Shown here: positions 35,677 through 43,664 of the stretch, piece by piece
Layout of the letters: every line of letters starts with the position of its first letter
How positions within the stretch are numbered: the first letter of the stretch is position 1
Made by a program: the position numbers and the translations under genes
Assembly (NCBI RefSeq): GCF_019597925.1
Contig: NZ_CP080442.1
Span: forward strand, 3,177,501 to 3,241,500
Direction of reading: 5' to 3'
Source: [Clostridium] scindens
GTDB taxonomy: Bacteria > Bacillota > Clostridia > Lachnospirales > Lachnospiraceae
Length of the DNA stretch: 64,000 nucleotides
Notes under the pieces: model-generated
The model's input: the letters and a program-made list of their open reading frames with translations, nothing else
The model's database searches: none
What the model was told of the DNA's origin: nothing

Positions 35677-36701
35677 TTATCCAAACAGAACCTTTTCCGC
35701 GTCTTTCGCCGCTCTTACCACTGCCTTCACATTTTCGTCCGGCGTCAAGGGCGACACATCGCAGTCGCCGCTTAAGATAAACCGGCCGTCCCTTGCGCCA
35801 TCCATACATTCCTGATAAGCAAAATCATAGACTTCCTGCTCGCTGCCCTCCATAAGCACGGAGCAGCAGGGGATGTTGCCCATCAGAGCCACCTTGTCGC
35901 CGTATTCCTCTTTCACCTTCCTGGTCTGCGTATCAGAGATATGCCATGCATCGCCAGATTCCTTAAGCACCAGGTCAAACCGATCGTCATACAGTCCGCA
36001 AGTATGGATCACGATGGATGCGCCATAGTCCTTGATCCGCTTGTTGGCACGGATGTTGCTTTGCGAGATGCATTTCTCATAAGACTTTCTGGAAATGCAG
36101 TATCCGCCAAAATTAGGCATTGGGAACCACAGGAAGTCCAATCCCGCATCTACCAGCACCTTGCAGGATTCCACCACGGCATCTTCCACATAATCGCACA
36201 GGGTGCGGAAAAGTTCCTGGTTCTTGATCATCGCCTTAAACGCAGGCTTGGCCCCCATCAACGTAAATGCAACTGCCGCCGGAACATGGAGTATGGCATA
36301 GATCGGCTCCTCCGGCTCCGCCGCCCTCATTAACTCAATGGTGCGCAGTATATTTTTCATCCTCATACATTTGCTCACATCATATGGCTTTATTTTTTTA
36401 TATCATCAAAGGAGTGTACCACGTCATCCCCATCTCCTATAATATTGCCTTCGCTGTTTGGGAGATGGCCTCCCATCATGGCTGCGATGCCTCCATATAC
36501 GCCCGCGCACAGGCCGTCATAGCCCAGTGCCTGCCGGGTCCCCACCATGCATTCCGTCAGTTTTTCGGGACTCATCATAACCTCCGGCATTGTATATCCA
36601 TACCGCATCACAGGCAGGGAGAATGCATTCATGATGATGGGGATTCTATCCGCCCCAGTTCCATCCAGTATTGCCTTTACCGCTTCTCTTTTTCCCATCA
36701 T
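35677..36701 (-). pseudogene. uroporphyrinogen-decarboxylase-family methyltransferase split by a -1 frameshift at an A7 run
   Basis: Two overlapping frames together make one 341-residue methyltransferase of normal length. The N-terminal part (36701 to about 36393) starts MMGKREAVKAILDGTGADRI behind AGGAGGG and ends HSFDDIKK then TAA. The C-terminal part (36393-35677) continues as IKPYDVSKCMRMKNIL and holds the zinc motif HxC in IVIHTCGLYDD and Cys in SGDCDVSPLTPDENVKAVV. The switch falls in seven A (minus strand, 36399-36393), read as A AAA AAA, where a -1 slip restores the frame. This could be a mutation, a homopolymer sequencing error, or programmed slippage. I cannot choose, so the pseudogene label is provisional. 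Confidence 0.75.
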
Positions 36702-36714
36702 GGCCTTTTCCCTC

Positions 36715-37362
36715 CTATACTTCAACCAGGCTCTTTGCAAATTCTACCGCTTCTATAGCGCTGCTGGTATAGCCGTCTGCTCCGATTTTTTTGGCAAATG
36801 CAGGAGATACCGGCGCTCCTCCTACCATAACTTTTACTTTGTCGCGAAGTCCGGATTCTTTCAGTTTGTCAATCACGATCCCCATTCCCGGCATTGTCGT
36901 CGTCATGAGGGAGGACATGCACAGGATGTCCACTTCGTTCTCCCTTACATAATCCACAAACGCGTCAAGAGGCACATCGCGGCCCAGATCATGGACCTCA
37001 AATCCTCCCGTCTCCATCATGATCTTTACCAGGTTCTTCCCAATATCATGCGTATCGCCTTCCACGACTCCGATTGCGATCTTGCCGATGCTGGTATTCG
37101 CGGCTTCCGGAAGATATTTTTGAAATTCTTCGATTCCCGCATACATTGCATCAGAACAGACGATGAGTTCCGGGACAAAATACTCTCCTTCTTCATACAG
37201 CTTGCTGGCCCTCTTCATCCCGTCTACCAGGCCGCCAAGCATCCCTTCCTGTGGATCATAGCCGCATGCGATATACTCCTTTACGACATCTACCACCTCT
37301 TCATCTTCCATCTCAAACACACAGTCTGACATTTTCTTCATCAATGTCTCTTTTGTCTCCAT
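36715..37362 (-). CDS. corrinoid (B12-binding) methyltransferase carrier protein
   Basis: This is the second carrier of the operon, 215 residues. It shows the helical cap (MKRASKLYEEGEYFVPELIV), DxHxxG in VVEGDTHDIGKNLVKIMM near residue 105, SSLMTTTMPGMG, and GGAPVSPAFAKKIGADGY near the end. It lies 14 bases before the start of the split methyltransferase and 18 bases after the CobW-type GTPase gene. Strong similarity to the carrier at 34130-34780 suggests duplication of a carrier-methyltransferase module. Confidence 0.93.
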   Translation of the reverse strand: METKETLMKKMSDCVFEMEDEEVVDVVKEYIACGYDPQEGMLGGLVDGMKRASKLYEEGEYFVPELIVCSDAMYAGIEEFQKYLPEAANTSIGKIAIGVVEGDTHDIGKNLVKIMMETGGFEVHDLGRDVPLDAFVDYVRENEVDILCMSSLMTTTMPGMGIVIDKLKESGLRDKVKVMVGGAPVSPAFAKKIGADGYTSSAIEAVEFAKSLVEV

Positions 37363-37380
37363 TTTCTTATTCCTCCTTAA

Positions 37381-38310
37381 TTATATATTTTTTCTCCGAA
37401 ATAGCATTTCTAACGCCGTCTGATTCAGGCCGCATCCGATCACCGCCGCTTCGCCGCCAGTTCCAGCCGGATTCTTTTCTTCCCTGTATTCGGATGCCAA
37501 AGGCGTAAAATCAAAATGAACCAGGCCTTTTTCCATAGTCTCTACCCAGCCTTTGGCCCTCAGGATATATCCATACTGTTCTTTTTTCAAAGCCTTCATT
37601 ATGGCCTCTAAATCCTCTATTCGCATTTGCGGCAGGTCCGTAAAGGAAACACTGGAGAATACCTTGTCCGCCGGAAGTGCCGCATATGCTGCATCTCTCC
37701 TGGCATCCTCATCATAATCGGGCGTCTCTTCCAGAAGTTTTAAGAGTTCTTCAGCCTCCAGCTGCCTCCAGTCGCCGTCATATAAGATGGCGTGCGGATT
37801 CAGTTCCTTTAAGCGTCCGATAACGAATTCCTTCTGCGCCTTATCTTCTGTCCCTGCATGGCTAACTAGCAGGAGGCCTGCCCTCTCTATCTGATCTTGG
37901 TAGAATGCTCCGAATCCTTCAATATATTCCTCAAAGGATGCCATGTCCACGATTGCAATCAGCTTTGTAATCTGCAAGCTGACTTTCTCTCTTTCCCTTG
38001 CCATCTGGCAGGCCTTGACAATATCCGTTAGCCGCCCTACTCCGGATGGCTCAATGAGAATTCTGTCCGGATGAAAATTCTCGGCAATCTCCTTGATTCC
38101 CTTCCTGAAATCCATAGCCAGGCTGCAGCAGATACATCCTGCAAAGATTTCACGCACCGGAATGTCTTCCTGTATTCGATCCCCGTCAATCCCGATCTCC
38201 CCAAATTCATTCTCTATCACTACCGTCTTTCCGGAAAGCAGTGGAAGATATTTGTTTAGAAACGTCGTTTTTCCGGCTCCCAGAAAGCCTGTGACTATCT
38301 GTATCTCCAT
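37381..38310 (-). CDS. CobW/COG0523-type metal-chaperone GTPase
   Basis: The 309-residue product has Walker A GFLGAGKTTFLNKYL at residue 8, the metal-binding CxCC motif in AGCICCSLAMDF near residue 58, IEPSGVGRLTDI near 87, and SHAGTEDKAQ in place of the usual NKxD motif. A C-terminal CobW-C-like region includes YILRAKGWVETMEKG. COG0523 proteins deliver zinc, cobalt or other metals. Here it is promoter-proximal in a corrinoid operon whose UroD-type methyltransferases need zinc, so delivery of zinc to those enzymes or cobalt handling are both plausible. It follows the cobalamin riboswitch. Confidence 0.88.
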   Translation of the reverse strand: MEIQIVTGFLGAGKTTFLNKYLPLLSGKTVVIENEFGEIGIDGDRIQEDIPVREIFAGCICCSLAMDFRKGIKEIAENFHPDRILIEPSGVGRLTDIVKACQMAREREKVSLQITKLIAIVDMASFEEYIEGFGAFYQDQIERAGLLLVSHAGTEDKAQKEFVIGRLKELNPHAILYDGDWRQLEAEELLKLLEETPDYDEDARRDAAYAALPADKVFSSVSFTDLPQMRIEDLEAIMKALKKEQYGYILRAKGWVETMEKGLVHFDFTPLASEYREEKNPAGTGGEAAVIGCGLNQTALEMLFRRKNI

Positions 38311-38347
38311 ATCGTCCCTCCTATGTAATAAAAAACGGCAGGAAAAA

Positions 38348-38365
38348 GGCAGCGTAAACGCTGCC
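38348..38365 (-). terminator. attenuator terminator of the cobalamin riboswitch
   Basis: On the minus strand GGCAGCG and CGCTGCC form a stem with a short TTTA loop, followed by TTTTT (38347-38343). It lies between the B12 aptamer and the CobW-type gene and is the likely OFF structure. Confidence 0.8.
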
Positions 38366-38390
38366 CTTTCCCCACCGAAAAGAATCTCCT

Positions 38391-38545
38391 ATATATAGCA
38401 GGTCTCCTGACTTGATCTCATCCTCAAGTCCCGCCTTCCCCGGCTGACCGGGTGGCTTATGGGACGATCGTCCATCACACAGTAGAGCGGGCTGTCCTGG
38501 ATTCTCACCAGATTCCCTTTTCAATGCGTTTGCATCACTATATAC
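38391..38545 (-). ncRNA. cobalamin riboswitch
   Basis: The minus strand holds the conserved B12 aptamer blocks: AAAAGGGAATCTGGTGAGAA, CAGGACAGCCCGC, ATAAGCCACCCGG (the B12 box region), GGGGAAGGCGGGA and the closing AGTCAGGAGACCTGC. P1 can form from TATATAG near 38545 and CTATATATA near 38391. It precedes a terminator and the CobW-led corrinoid methyltransferase operon. Binding of cobalamin would be expected to favour termination, which is an unusual control for genes that use corrinoids. Confidence 0.93.
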
Positions 38546-38614
38546 GTTACTGTTATTATGATATCATAGAAAATTTCATCATCCTAATTGATAATCCTGA
38601 TGAGTCTATAGAGA

Positions 38615-39391
38615 TCATCTATAATTTGAAAGTTCTTCTGCCCATGCTATGTTTTCAATAAGTGCCCGCAACTGGATCCGGGAGGAATATCCCTCTGTCA
38701 GTTCGTCAATCTTCGCATTGACCGCCGGGTGGAAGGCTCTCCCTTGTATCTTCTGCTCTTGTCCATACTGGAATGCCTGGCTTAAGATTTCCTTGTCTGC
38801 AATCCGTTCTTCTGTTTGGATGCTTCTCAGGAAAAGGGTGTTCTTAGACGGAGCCTCTTCCCTCCAGCATCCGCTAATCTTTACCTTTTCTCCCTCGAAC
38901 AAATAGCCGTCGCAAACATCCGAATGATATCCAAGGATCGTGATCCCAGCTTCTTCCATGGCCTTTATGGTCCTTCCCAGATCAAACATATCCTTCGGCG
39001 ATACTGCAAGCAAGGATACGGGGCTATTGGCCAGCGCCTGCAGATCATGGCATTCTTTTGACTCCTGCCCTTCCATAAGGCCGCCCATGCCGCAGGTGAC
39101 GGCCAGCGCAATCCCCAGTCCTTCGCACGCCTTCATCGTTCCCGATGCGGTAAGCGCGCCTGATTTTCCATTGGATGCATAGTACTCATAATTCTGGTAA
39201 TTCACCCGGTCAAAGTCCTGCGCCTTTTTCCTGAATCGGCAGAAATCTTCGATTCCTCCAACTCTTAATCTGCCATCTTCCATCCACGCAATACTTGCGC
39301 TGTCCTGCGGCCACATCCGTATCAGTTCCTCCTCCGAGATGCTTCTAAGGCCATGCGTAAGAAGCGCGGACTCCGCGAGATAGCCTACCAT
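38615..39391 (-). CDS. pseudouridine-5'-phosphate glycosidase (PsuG)-like protein, divergent
   Basis: PsuG breaks the C-C glycosidic bond of pseudouridine 5'-phosphate. This 258-residue protein is shorter than PsuG (about 305) but keeps its landmarks in order. These are an N-terminal Glu in LAESALLTHGL (PsuG ALESTxxxHG), GALTASGTMKACEGLGI (PsuG GATTVxxTMxxAxxAGI), TCGMGGLMEG near residue 100, and the Schiff-base Lys position in AVSPKDMFDLGRTIKAMEEAGI (PsuG GxKSILDxxxTLExLETxGV). Loss of the usual DISADL spacing and length suggests a different base or aglycone. It overlaps the upstream glycohydrolase-like gene by 7 bp and ends its operon. Confidence 0.75.
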   Translation of the reverse strand: MVGYLAESALLTHGLRSISEEELIRMWPQDSASIAWMEDGRLRVGGIEDFCRFRKKAQDFDRVNYQNYEYYASNGKSGALTASGTMKACEGLGIALAVTCGMGGLMEGQESKECHDLQALANSPVSLLAVSPKDMFDLGRTIKAMEEAGITILGYHSDVCDGYLFEGEKVKISGCWREEAPSKNTLFLRSIQTEERIADKEILSQAFQYGQEQKIQGRAFHPAVNAKIDELTEGYSSRIQLRALIENIAWAEELSNYR

Positions 39392-40422
39392 AAAGCCTCA
39401 ATCCCTTCTGCCTGAGCCGTAAGATCCATATGGTTCTCTTTCTCGATCATCTCAAGATATCCTTCCGGTATGCTGTCTGTGCCGTTGCATGCTCCGGCAA
39501 TTGCACCCGCGATGCAGGCGATCGCGCAGGTCTCGTCGCCAATATTTACAGCGTCATAGATGCTCTCCATCGTATCTCCTTGATTCGCTATCAGGATTCC
39601 CAATGCCGTAGGCACCGTCTCAGAGATGGCCGGGCCGCTCCCGATCCGCTCTGCCAGTTCTTTTACTACATCTTTCGTACTGCCGCAATGCAGGGCGATT
39701 TCAACCGCCATCTCAATACGCTTCGTAACGGACGGACCGGGATATACCCAGATGTCTTCCCTGGCCCTTGCCAGTTCTTCTCCTTTTACACTGCCGTAAT
39801 GCGCCGCTTTTATTATCCGGTATACGGACGTGCCATCGCGCATTGCCTCGCTGACCGCTGCTGCAACCGCGCACGCCCCGGATATGCTGTAAGGGTCGTC
39901 GTGGGATGCCATCGTGATCTCCACCGTATCTGCGATTGCCTGATCCATATTGCCATTGCTGATGAGCCCTTCGGGATAAGCCTTGCTTGCCGCGCCGTTG
40001 GAGGAAAGCGCGTAATAATGTCCTTTGTACAGTTTATTTCCCAGATGTCCCGCATAGGCCCACGCGCTCATGCTGGCATCCTTTTTCAGACGGTTTATTG
40101 CATTCCTGGTGGTCATGCCTGCAAATGGACCGAAATATTCGGTCTCGCCCCACTCTAGCAAAGCACGCTCTCCCAGTTCTCTGGTAGCTTTTCCGCCTTC
40201 TTTAATCAAATGTTCTGTAAGTATATAGGGAATACTGAATGCATCCGTGACCTGTCCTGCCCTTCTTCCTCTGGCCAGCGTATCCTGGGGAGGCGTTTTG
40301 AATTCCCGCACGGCCCCTCCAAATGTCCTCTCGATCTGTCTGGTGGATTTTGCCTCCGTCGCAGCTCCCATGGCATCGCCTACCGCAGCTCCCAGCAGAC
40401 AGCCCAGCACCTTCTTATTCAT
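39385..40422 (-). CDS. ADP-ribosylglycohydrolase-family protein with degenerate metal site
   Basis: This is an ARH/DraG-fold protein of 345 residues. The N-terminal GxxxGDAMGAATEA motif is present. The metal-binding TDD is TDA (QVTDAFSIPYI) and the C-terminal GxDTDT is GDETCA (NIGDETCAIACIAGAIAGA), so at least two ligand aspartates are replaced. It is clearly paralogous to the canonical copy just upstream (40415-41464), overlapping it by 8 bp. The protein may be a non-catalytic partner or may have shifted chemistry. The ATG at 40422 has GGAGGGG upstream. Confidence 0.82.
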   Translation of the reverse strand: MNKKVLGCLLGAAVGDAMGAATEAKSTRQIERTFGGAVREFKTPPQDTLARGRRAGQVTDAFSIPYILTEHLIKEGGKATRELGERALLEWGETEYFGPFAGMTTRNAINRLKKDASMSAWAYAGHLGNKLYKGHYYALSSNGAASKAYPEGLISNGNMDQAIADTVEITMASHDDPYSISGACAVAAAVSEAMRDGTSVYRIIKAAHYGSVKGEELARAREDIWVYPGPSVTKRIEMAVEIALHCGSTKDVVKELAERIGSGPAISETVPTALGILIANQGDTMESIYDAVNIGDETCAIACIAGAIAGACNGTDSIPEGYLEMIEKENHMDLTAQAEGIEALW

Positions 40423-41464
40423 GACTTGCCCCTCCTTTCTCCTGCTCCCGAAGCCTATCCTGCGCAATTGCAGTCAGATCTTTAGCCAGTCTCTCTATTT
40501 CCAAATGATTCGCTTTTTGAAGCGTCGGAAGGAAGTGCGCCGGAAATGCGCCCGCACCGTTCAAGGCGCCTGAGAGCGCTCCGGACATGGTCGCGATAGT
40601 ATCTGTATCATATCCGACATTGACAGCGCCTACGATAGAGCCCAGCGCATCTCCTTCATTGGCTGCAAACAGCCCGAACGCGCTGGGAATCGCCTCAGAG
40701 ACATGAAGTCCCGCGCCGATCCGATGGCCGATCTCCACCATCTTCTCCCATGGCGTTCCTCTTCCCAGGCCGATATCAATGGCCATCTCCATCCGCTTGA
40801 CCACGGAAGGCCCTGCCACATCCCTGGCCACTTCCCGGCCAATGCGCTCGCCTTCCCTGGCCCCATAAAGTCCGGCCTGAAGCACGCTGTATACATCCGC
40901 ATCCGGCATAACCGCACGGCTTGCCGCTGCCGTAACCGCGCATGCTCCGGATATCGCAAGATAGTTGTCATGGGTCACCATCGTCACAGTCACCGCGTCT
41001 GCTATGGCCTGCTCGATGTTTCCTGCATTCAGAAGGCCGATCGGCGATATCTTCATGGCCGCGCCATTGGTAGCCTGCCTCGTAACCAGTTCCACGCCTC
41101 CGGACTTCTCAATCTTTTCCCCTTTGTATCTGCGAATAGCAAGCCTGGTGGTAGGCCCGGCGAACCGGTCAAAAAACACCGCATGCTCGGACCAGTCGAT
41201 CAGCGCTTCCTGTACGACTTCCTTTGTCACCTTTCCTTGATTATCCGCAATATGCCTTGCTACGAAATACGCCGAACTAAAATCATCTGTAAGCTGTCCC
41301 GGCACGTTCCCCGCGCCGAAGGTATCCATAGGCGGAGTCTCAAAGTCCGTGACTTCATGCCCGAAATACGCAAGTATCTGTTCCGTCGTCCTGGCCTCTG
41401 TCGCGGCCCCCATGGCGTCACCTGCGCCTGCGCCGATCAGCCCGCCAAGTATTCTGTCATACAT
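40415..41464 (-). CDS. ADP-ribosylglycohydrolase-family protein, canonical metal site
   Basis: ARH/DraG enzymes use two metal ions to hydrolyse N- or O-ribosyl bonds. This 349-residue copy has an intact site: GAGAGDAMGAATEA at residue 11, TDD in QLTDDFSSAYF near 58, and GxDTDT in NVGYDTDTIATMSGALSGA near 300. In related sugar operons such proteins act on ribosylated small molecules rather than proteins; that use is inferred from its ABC importer and kinase neighbours. It follows the binding-protein gene after a stem-loop and overlaps the degenerate paralogue. Confidence 0.87.
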   Translation of the reverse strand: MYDRILGGLIGAGAGDAMGAATEARTTEQILAYFGHEVTDFETPPMDTFGAGNVPGQLTDDFSSAYFVARHIADNQGKVTKEVVQEALIDWSEHAVFFDRFAGPTTRLAIRRYKGEKIEKSGGVELVTRQATNGAAMKISPIGLLNAGNIEQAIADAVTVTMVTHDNYLAISGACAVTAAASRAVMPDADVYSVLQAGLYGAREGERIGREVARDVAGPSVVKRMEMAIDIGLGRGTPWEKMVEIGHRIGAGLHVSEAIPSAFGLFAANEGDALGSIVGAVNVGYDTDTIATMSGALSGALNGAGAFPAHFLPTLQKANHLEIERLAKDLTAIAQDRLREQEKGGASHE

Positions 41465-41511
41465 CTGTCTGCTTCCTCCTTCTCATCATTGTCTTATCTG
41501 CCCATATGAAA

Positions 41512-41539
41512 GGGGAAATGTCCCTTGAGACATCTCCCC
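41512..41539 (-). terminator. intra-operon stem-loop after the binding-protein gene
   Basis: On the minus strand GGGGAGATGTC pairs with GACATTTCCCC (one G-U pair) around a 6-nt loop, followed by only TTTC. The weak T run suggests partial termination or mRNA stabilisation that raises binding-protein expression above the downstream hydrolases. Confidence 0.55.
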
Positions 41540-41574
41540 ATCCTGCCCTAACTCTTTTGGCATGTAATTCAGGA

Positions 41575-42678
41575 CTAATGCCAGTCTGACATCTGATCCA
41601 CATTAGAAGAGTCTACGACTGCCATCGGCGTGCTGTCTCCTACCTTGGAAACATCCTGTCCTTCTAACGCTTTTAGCATGATGATGACTGCCTCTTTTCC
41701 CATCAGATATGGTGACATTGCAACAGTCGCGTCATAAGTCCCCTCTTCGATTGCCGCTTTTGCTTCCTCTGTAAAGTCAACTCCGACTACCGCTACCTGG
41801 TCTTTTGCATCTTTTTCTTCTAATGCCCTTACAACTCCAAGCGCCATATCATCATTGCCGCATGCGATTCCTACAATGTCTGGATTCGACTCGATGATTG
41901 CGGCTGCCGCGTCATATGCCTTCTGGGCATCAAAGTCGCACTGCTCGACCGCTACTACTTCCATGCCGGCGTCTTCAAAAGTTTCTTTTGCGCCATCCCT
42001 GCGGGCATCAGACTGTGTTGCGCCTTCGTTTCCCGCGATTACTGCAACCTTTCCTTTGCCATCCGTCTTATCAATGATATACTGAGCGCCCAGAACTCCC
42101 TGATTATAGAAGTCTACGGTAATTTTCGCATCAATCTTGCCGCCTGCTTCTTTCAAGGAATCTTCATTCACTTCATTTCCGGTCGTAATAATCTTTACAT
42201 CATTCTGGTTTGCCGCAACAATGCCTGAAATCAGGCAATCTTCTGTAAGCGGGGATACCGCGATCGCTTCATAGTCTTTCACAAGCATGTTATTGAGAAT
42301 GTCGAGCTGGCCTGTGGTATCCGTATCGGAATCTGTGGCCTGCACATCAATTGACACTCCATACTCTTCTGCCGTATCCTCATACCCTTCCTGCATCGTT
42401 ACCCAGAAAGAATTGGTAAGCGTGCTCTCGATTGCGGCAAGCTTCTTCCCTGTGTCTTTCTCAGGAAGCGGCGCAAGATCTTCATTTACCTGCGCAAGCG
42501 CCTTGCCAAATACTGTGTCTGTTGAGACTTCCTTTGTTCCTTCATCCTTTTTCTCTTCCGTCTTCTTTGAGTCTTCCTTGCTGCTGTCTTTTGAGTCGCC
42601 GGAACCAGAACCGCATCCTGCTGCCAATGTTGCCACCATAGCCACGCAAAGAAGCAGGCTGACTAATTTCCTTTTCAT
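41575..42678 (-). CDS. ribose-type ABC transporter substrate-binding lipoprotein
   Basis: This is a 367-residue periplasmic-binding-type protein. The lipoprotein signal is clear: MKRKLVSLLLCVAMVATLAAG with Cys at residue 22. An Asp/Lys/Ser/Glu-rich linker (to about 50) precedes a type-1 sugar-binding fold: KLAAIESTLTNSFWVTMQEGYEDTA, KVAVIAGNEGATQSDARRDGA, GIACGNDDMALGVVRAL and VAVVGVDFTEEA. Family members bind ribose, galactose, autoinducer-2 or nucleosides. It is fourth in an operon after ATPase, permease and kinase genes. Confidence 0.92.
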   Translation of the reverse strand: MKRKLVSLLLCVAMVATLAAGCGSGSGDSKDSSKEDSKKTEEKKDEGTKEVSTDTVFGKALAQVNEDLAPLPEKDTGKKLAAIESTLTNSFWVTMQEGYEDTAEEYGVSIDVQATDSDTDTTGQLDILNNMLVKDYEAIAVSPLTEDCLISGIVAANQNDVKIITTGNEVNEDSLKEAGGKIDAKITVDFYNQGVLGAQYIIDKTDGKGKVAVIAGNEGATQSDARRDGAKETFEDAGMEVVAVEQCDFDAQKAYDAAAAIIESNPDIVGIACGNDDMALGVVRALEEKDAKDQVAVVGVDFTEEAKAAIEEGTYDATVAMSPYLMGKEAVIIMLKALEGQDVSKVGDSTPMAVVDSSNVDQMSDWH

Positions 42679-42717
42679 GATCTTATCCTCCTCGTCATGT
42701 TGTTTATAAGTATATAG

Positions 42718-43662
42718 TTAAAGAGTACTGCTGCCAGACTCCTTAAACTCCAGCACAGCTGCCACATCCGCACGGCTTCTGGGCCCCTCCTGCATACATT
42801 TGATCGCTGCGGATGCATTTGCAAATTCAAGCGCTTCCTTCTTCTCCATACCCTCCTGAAAATATGCATACAGCAGGCCGCCAAGGAAGCAGTCTCCGGC
42901 TCCTGTCGTATCCACCGGGTCAATCTTATACGCCGGAACCCTGTATTCCTTTCCGTCATACCATACGGCTCCTTCATCGCCAGCCGTGCAGATCACGCCT
43001 TCTTTTACCTGATACTTTTCCCATACCATCTTCATGGCCTTAAGGTAGTCCTGCTCGCCGGTAAGTTCATAATACCCGTCCCTGCCGCTTACAAATACCG
43101 TGCACAGCCCCATCATTTCTTCGATCTCTTCCCTGGATGTTCCGCACATTTCCATAAACGAGGGAACGCACTGCATGTTGTAGAGAACCGGCTTTCCCTG
43201 TTCCACAGCCTTCTTTGCCAGCCAGAGCGCTGCCTTTGGCGAAAACATGTCATTATAGAAAATGTCCATGGAGTCCATAATCTCTTCCGGCAGTTCTTCC
43301 GGTATCAACGTGCAGACCGTATCCCCGGTATTCGCAAAGATACAGTGTCTGCCCCCCGGCGCAGTCAATATGTAAGTGTGAAGGGTTGTCCCACCCTTTT
43401 TCACTGCTACAAGTTCAGCGTCCACGCCATCTTCTCTCAGCGTCCTTAAAAATTCATCGCCGATATTATCATCGCCAATCTTGCCTGTCTGATAAGACTC
43501 CATGCCAAAGTACGCCGCTGACACGGATACATTGGAAGCGCTCCCGCCCGGGAGCATCTGCTCATGATTGATCAGGGCAAATCCATCGTCCTTCGGAAGA
43601 TCATGGCTGTTGATTACGATATCCATGGCGATTGCCCCCAGAGACAACAATTTCTTTCCCAT
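42718..43662 (-). CDS. PfkB/ribokinase family carbohydrate or nucleoside kinase
   Basis: The 314-residue product has the PfkB N-terminal signature region (MLPGGSASNVSVSAAYFGM near residue 34, GKIGDDNIGDEF near 58). The catalytic C-terminal motif DTTGAGDCFLGGLLYAYF lies near residue 246 with the base Asp in GAGD. Substrates in the family include ribose, nucleosides, pseudouridine and hexose phosphates. It sits between permease and binding-protein genes; with a PsuG-like gene downstream, a nucleoside or ribosyl substrate is reasonable. It begins two bases after the permease stop. Confidence 0.9.
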   Translation of the reverse strand: MGKKLLSLGAIAMDIVINSHDLPKDDGFALINHEQMLPGGSASNVSVSAAYFGMESYQTGKIGDDNIGDEFLRTLREDGVDAELVAVKKGGTTLHTYILTAPGGRHCIFANTGDTVCTLIPEELPEEIMDSMDIFYNDMFSPKAALWLAKKAVEQGKPVLYNMQCVPSFMEMCGTSREEIEEMMGLCTVFVSGRDGYYELTGEQDYLKAMKMVWEKYQVKEGVICTAGDEGAVWYDGKEYRVPAYKIDPVDTTGAGDCFLGGLLYAYFQEGMEKKEALEFANASAAIKCMQEGPRSRADVAAVLEFKESGSSTL

Positions 43663-43664
43663 AA

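Noticed and set aside
35677..36740. Two separate short UroD-family genes
   Set aside because: The halves are complementary parts of one fold, the second has no ribosome site and starts only at a GTG after the break, and a one-base shift in the A7 run joins them precisely.
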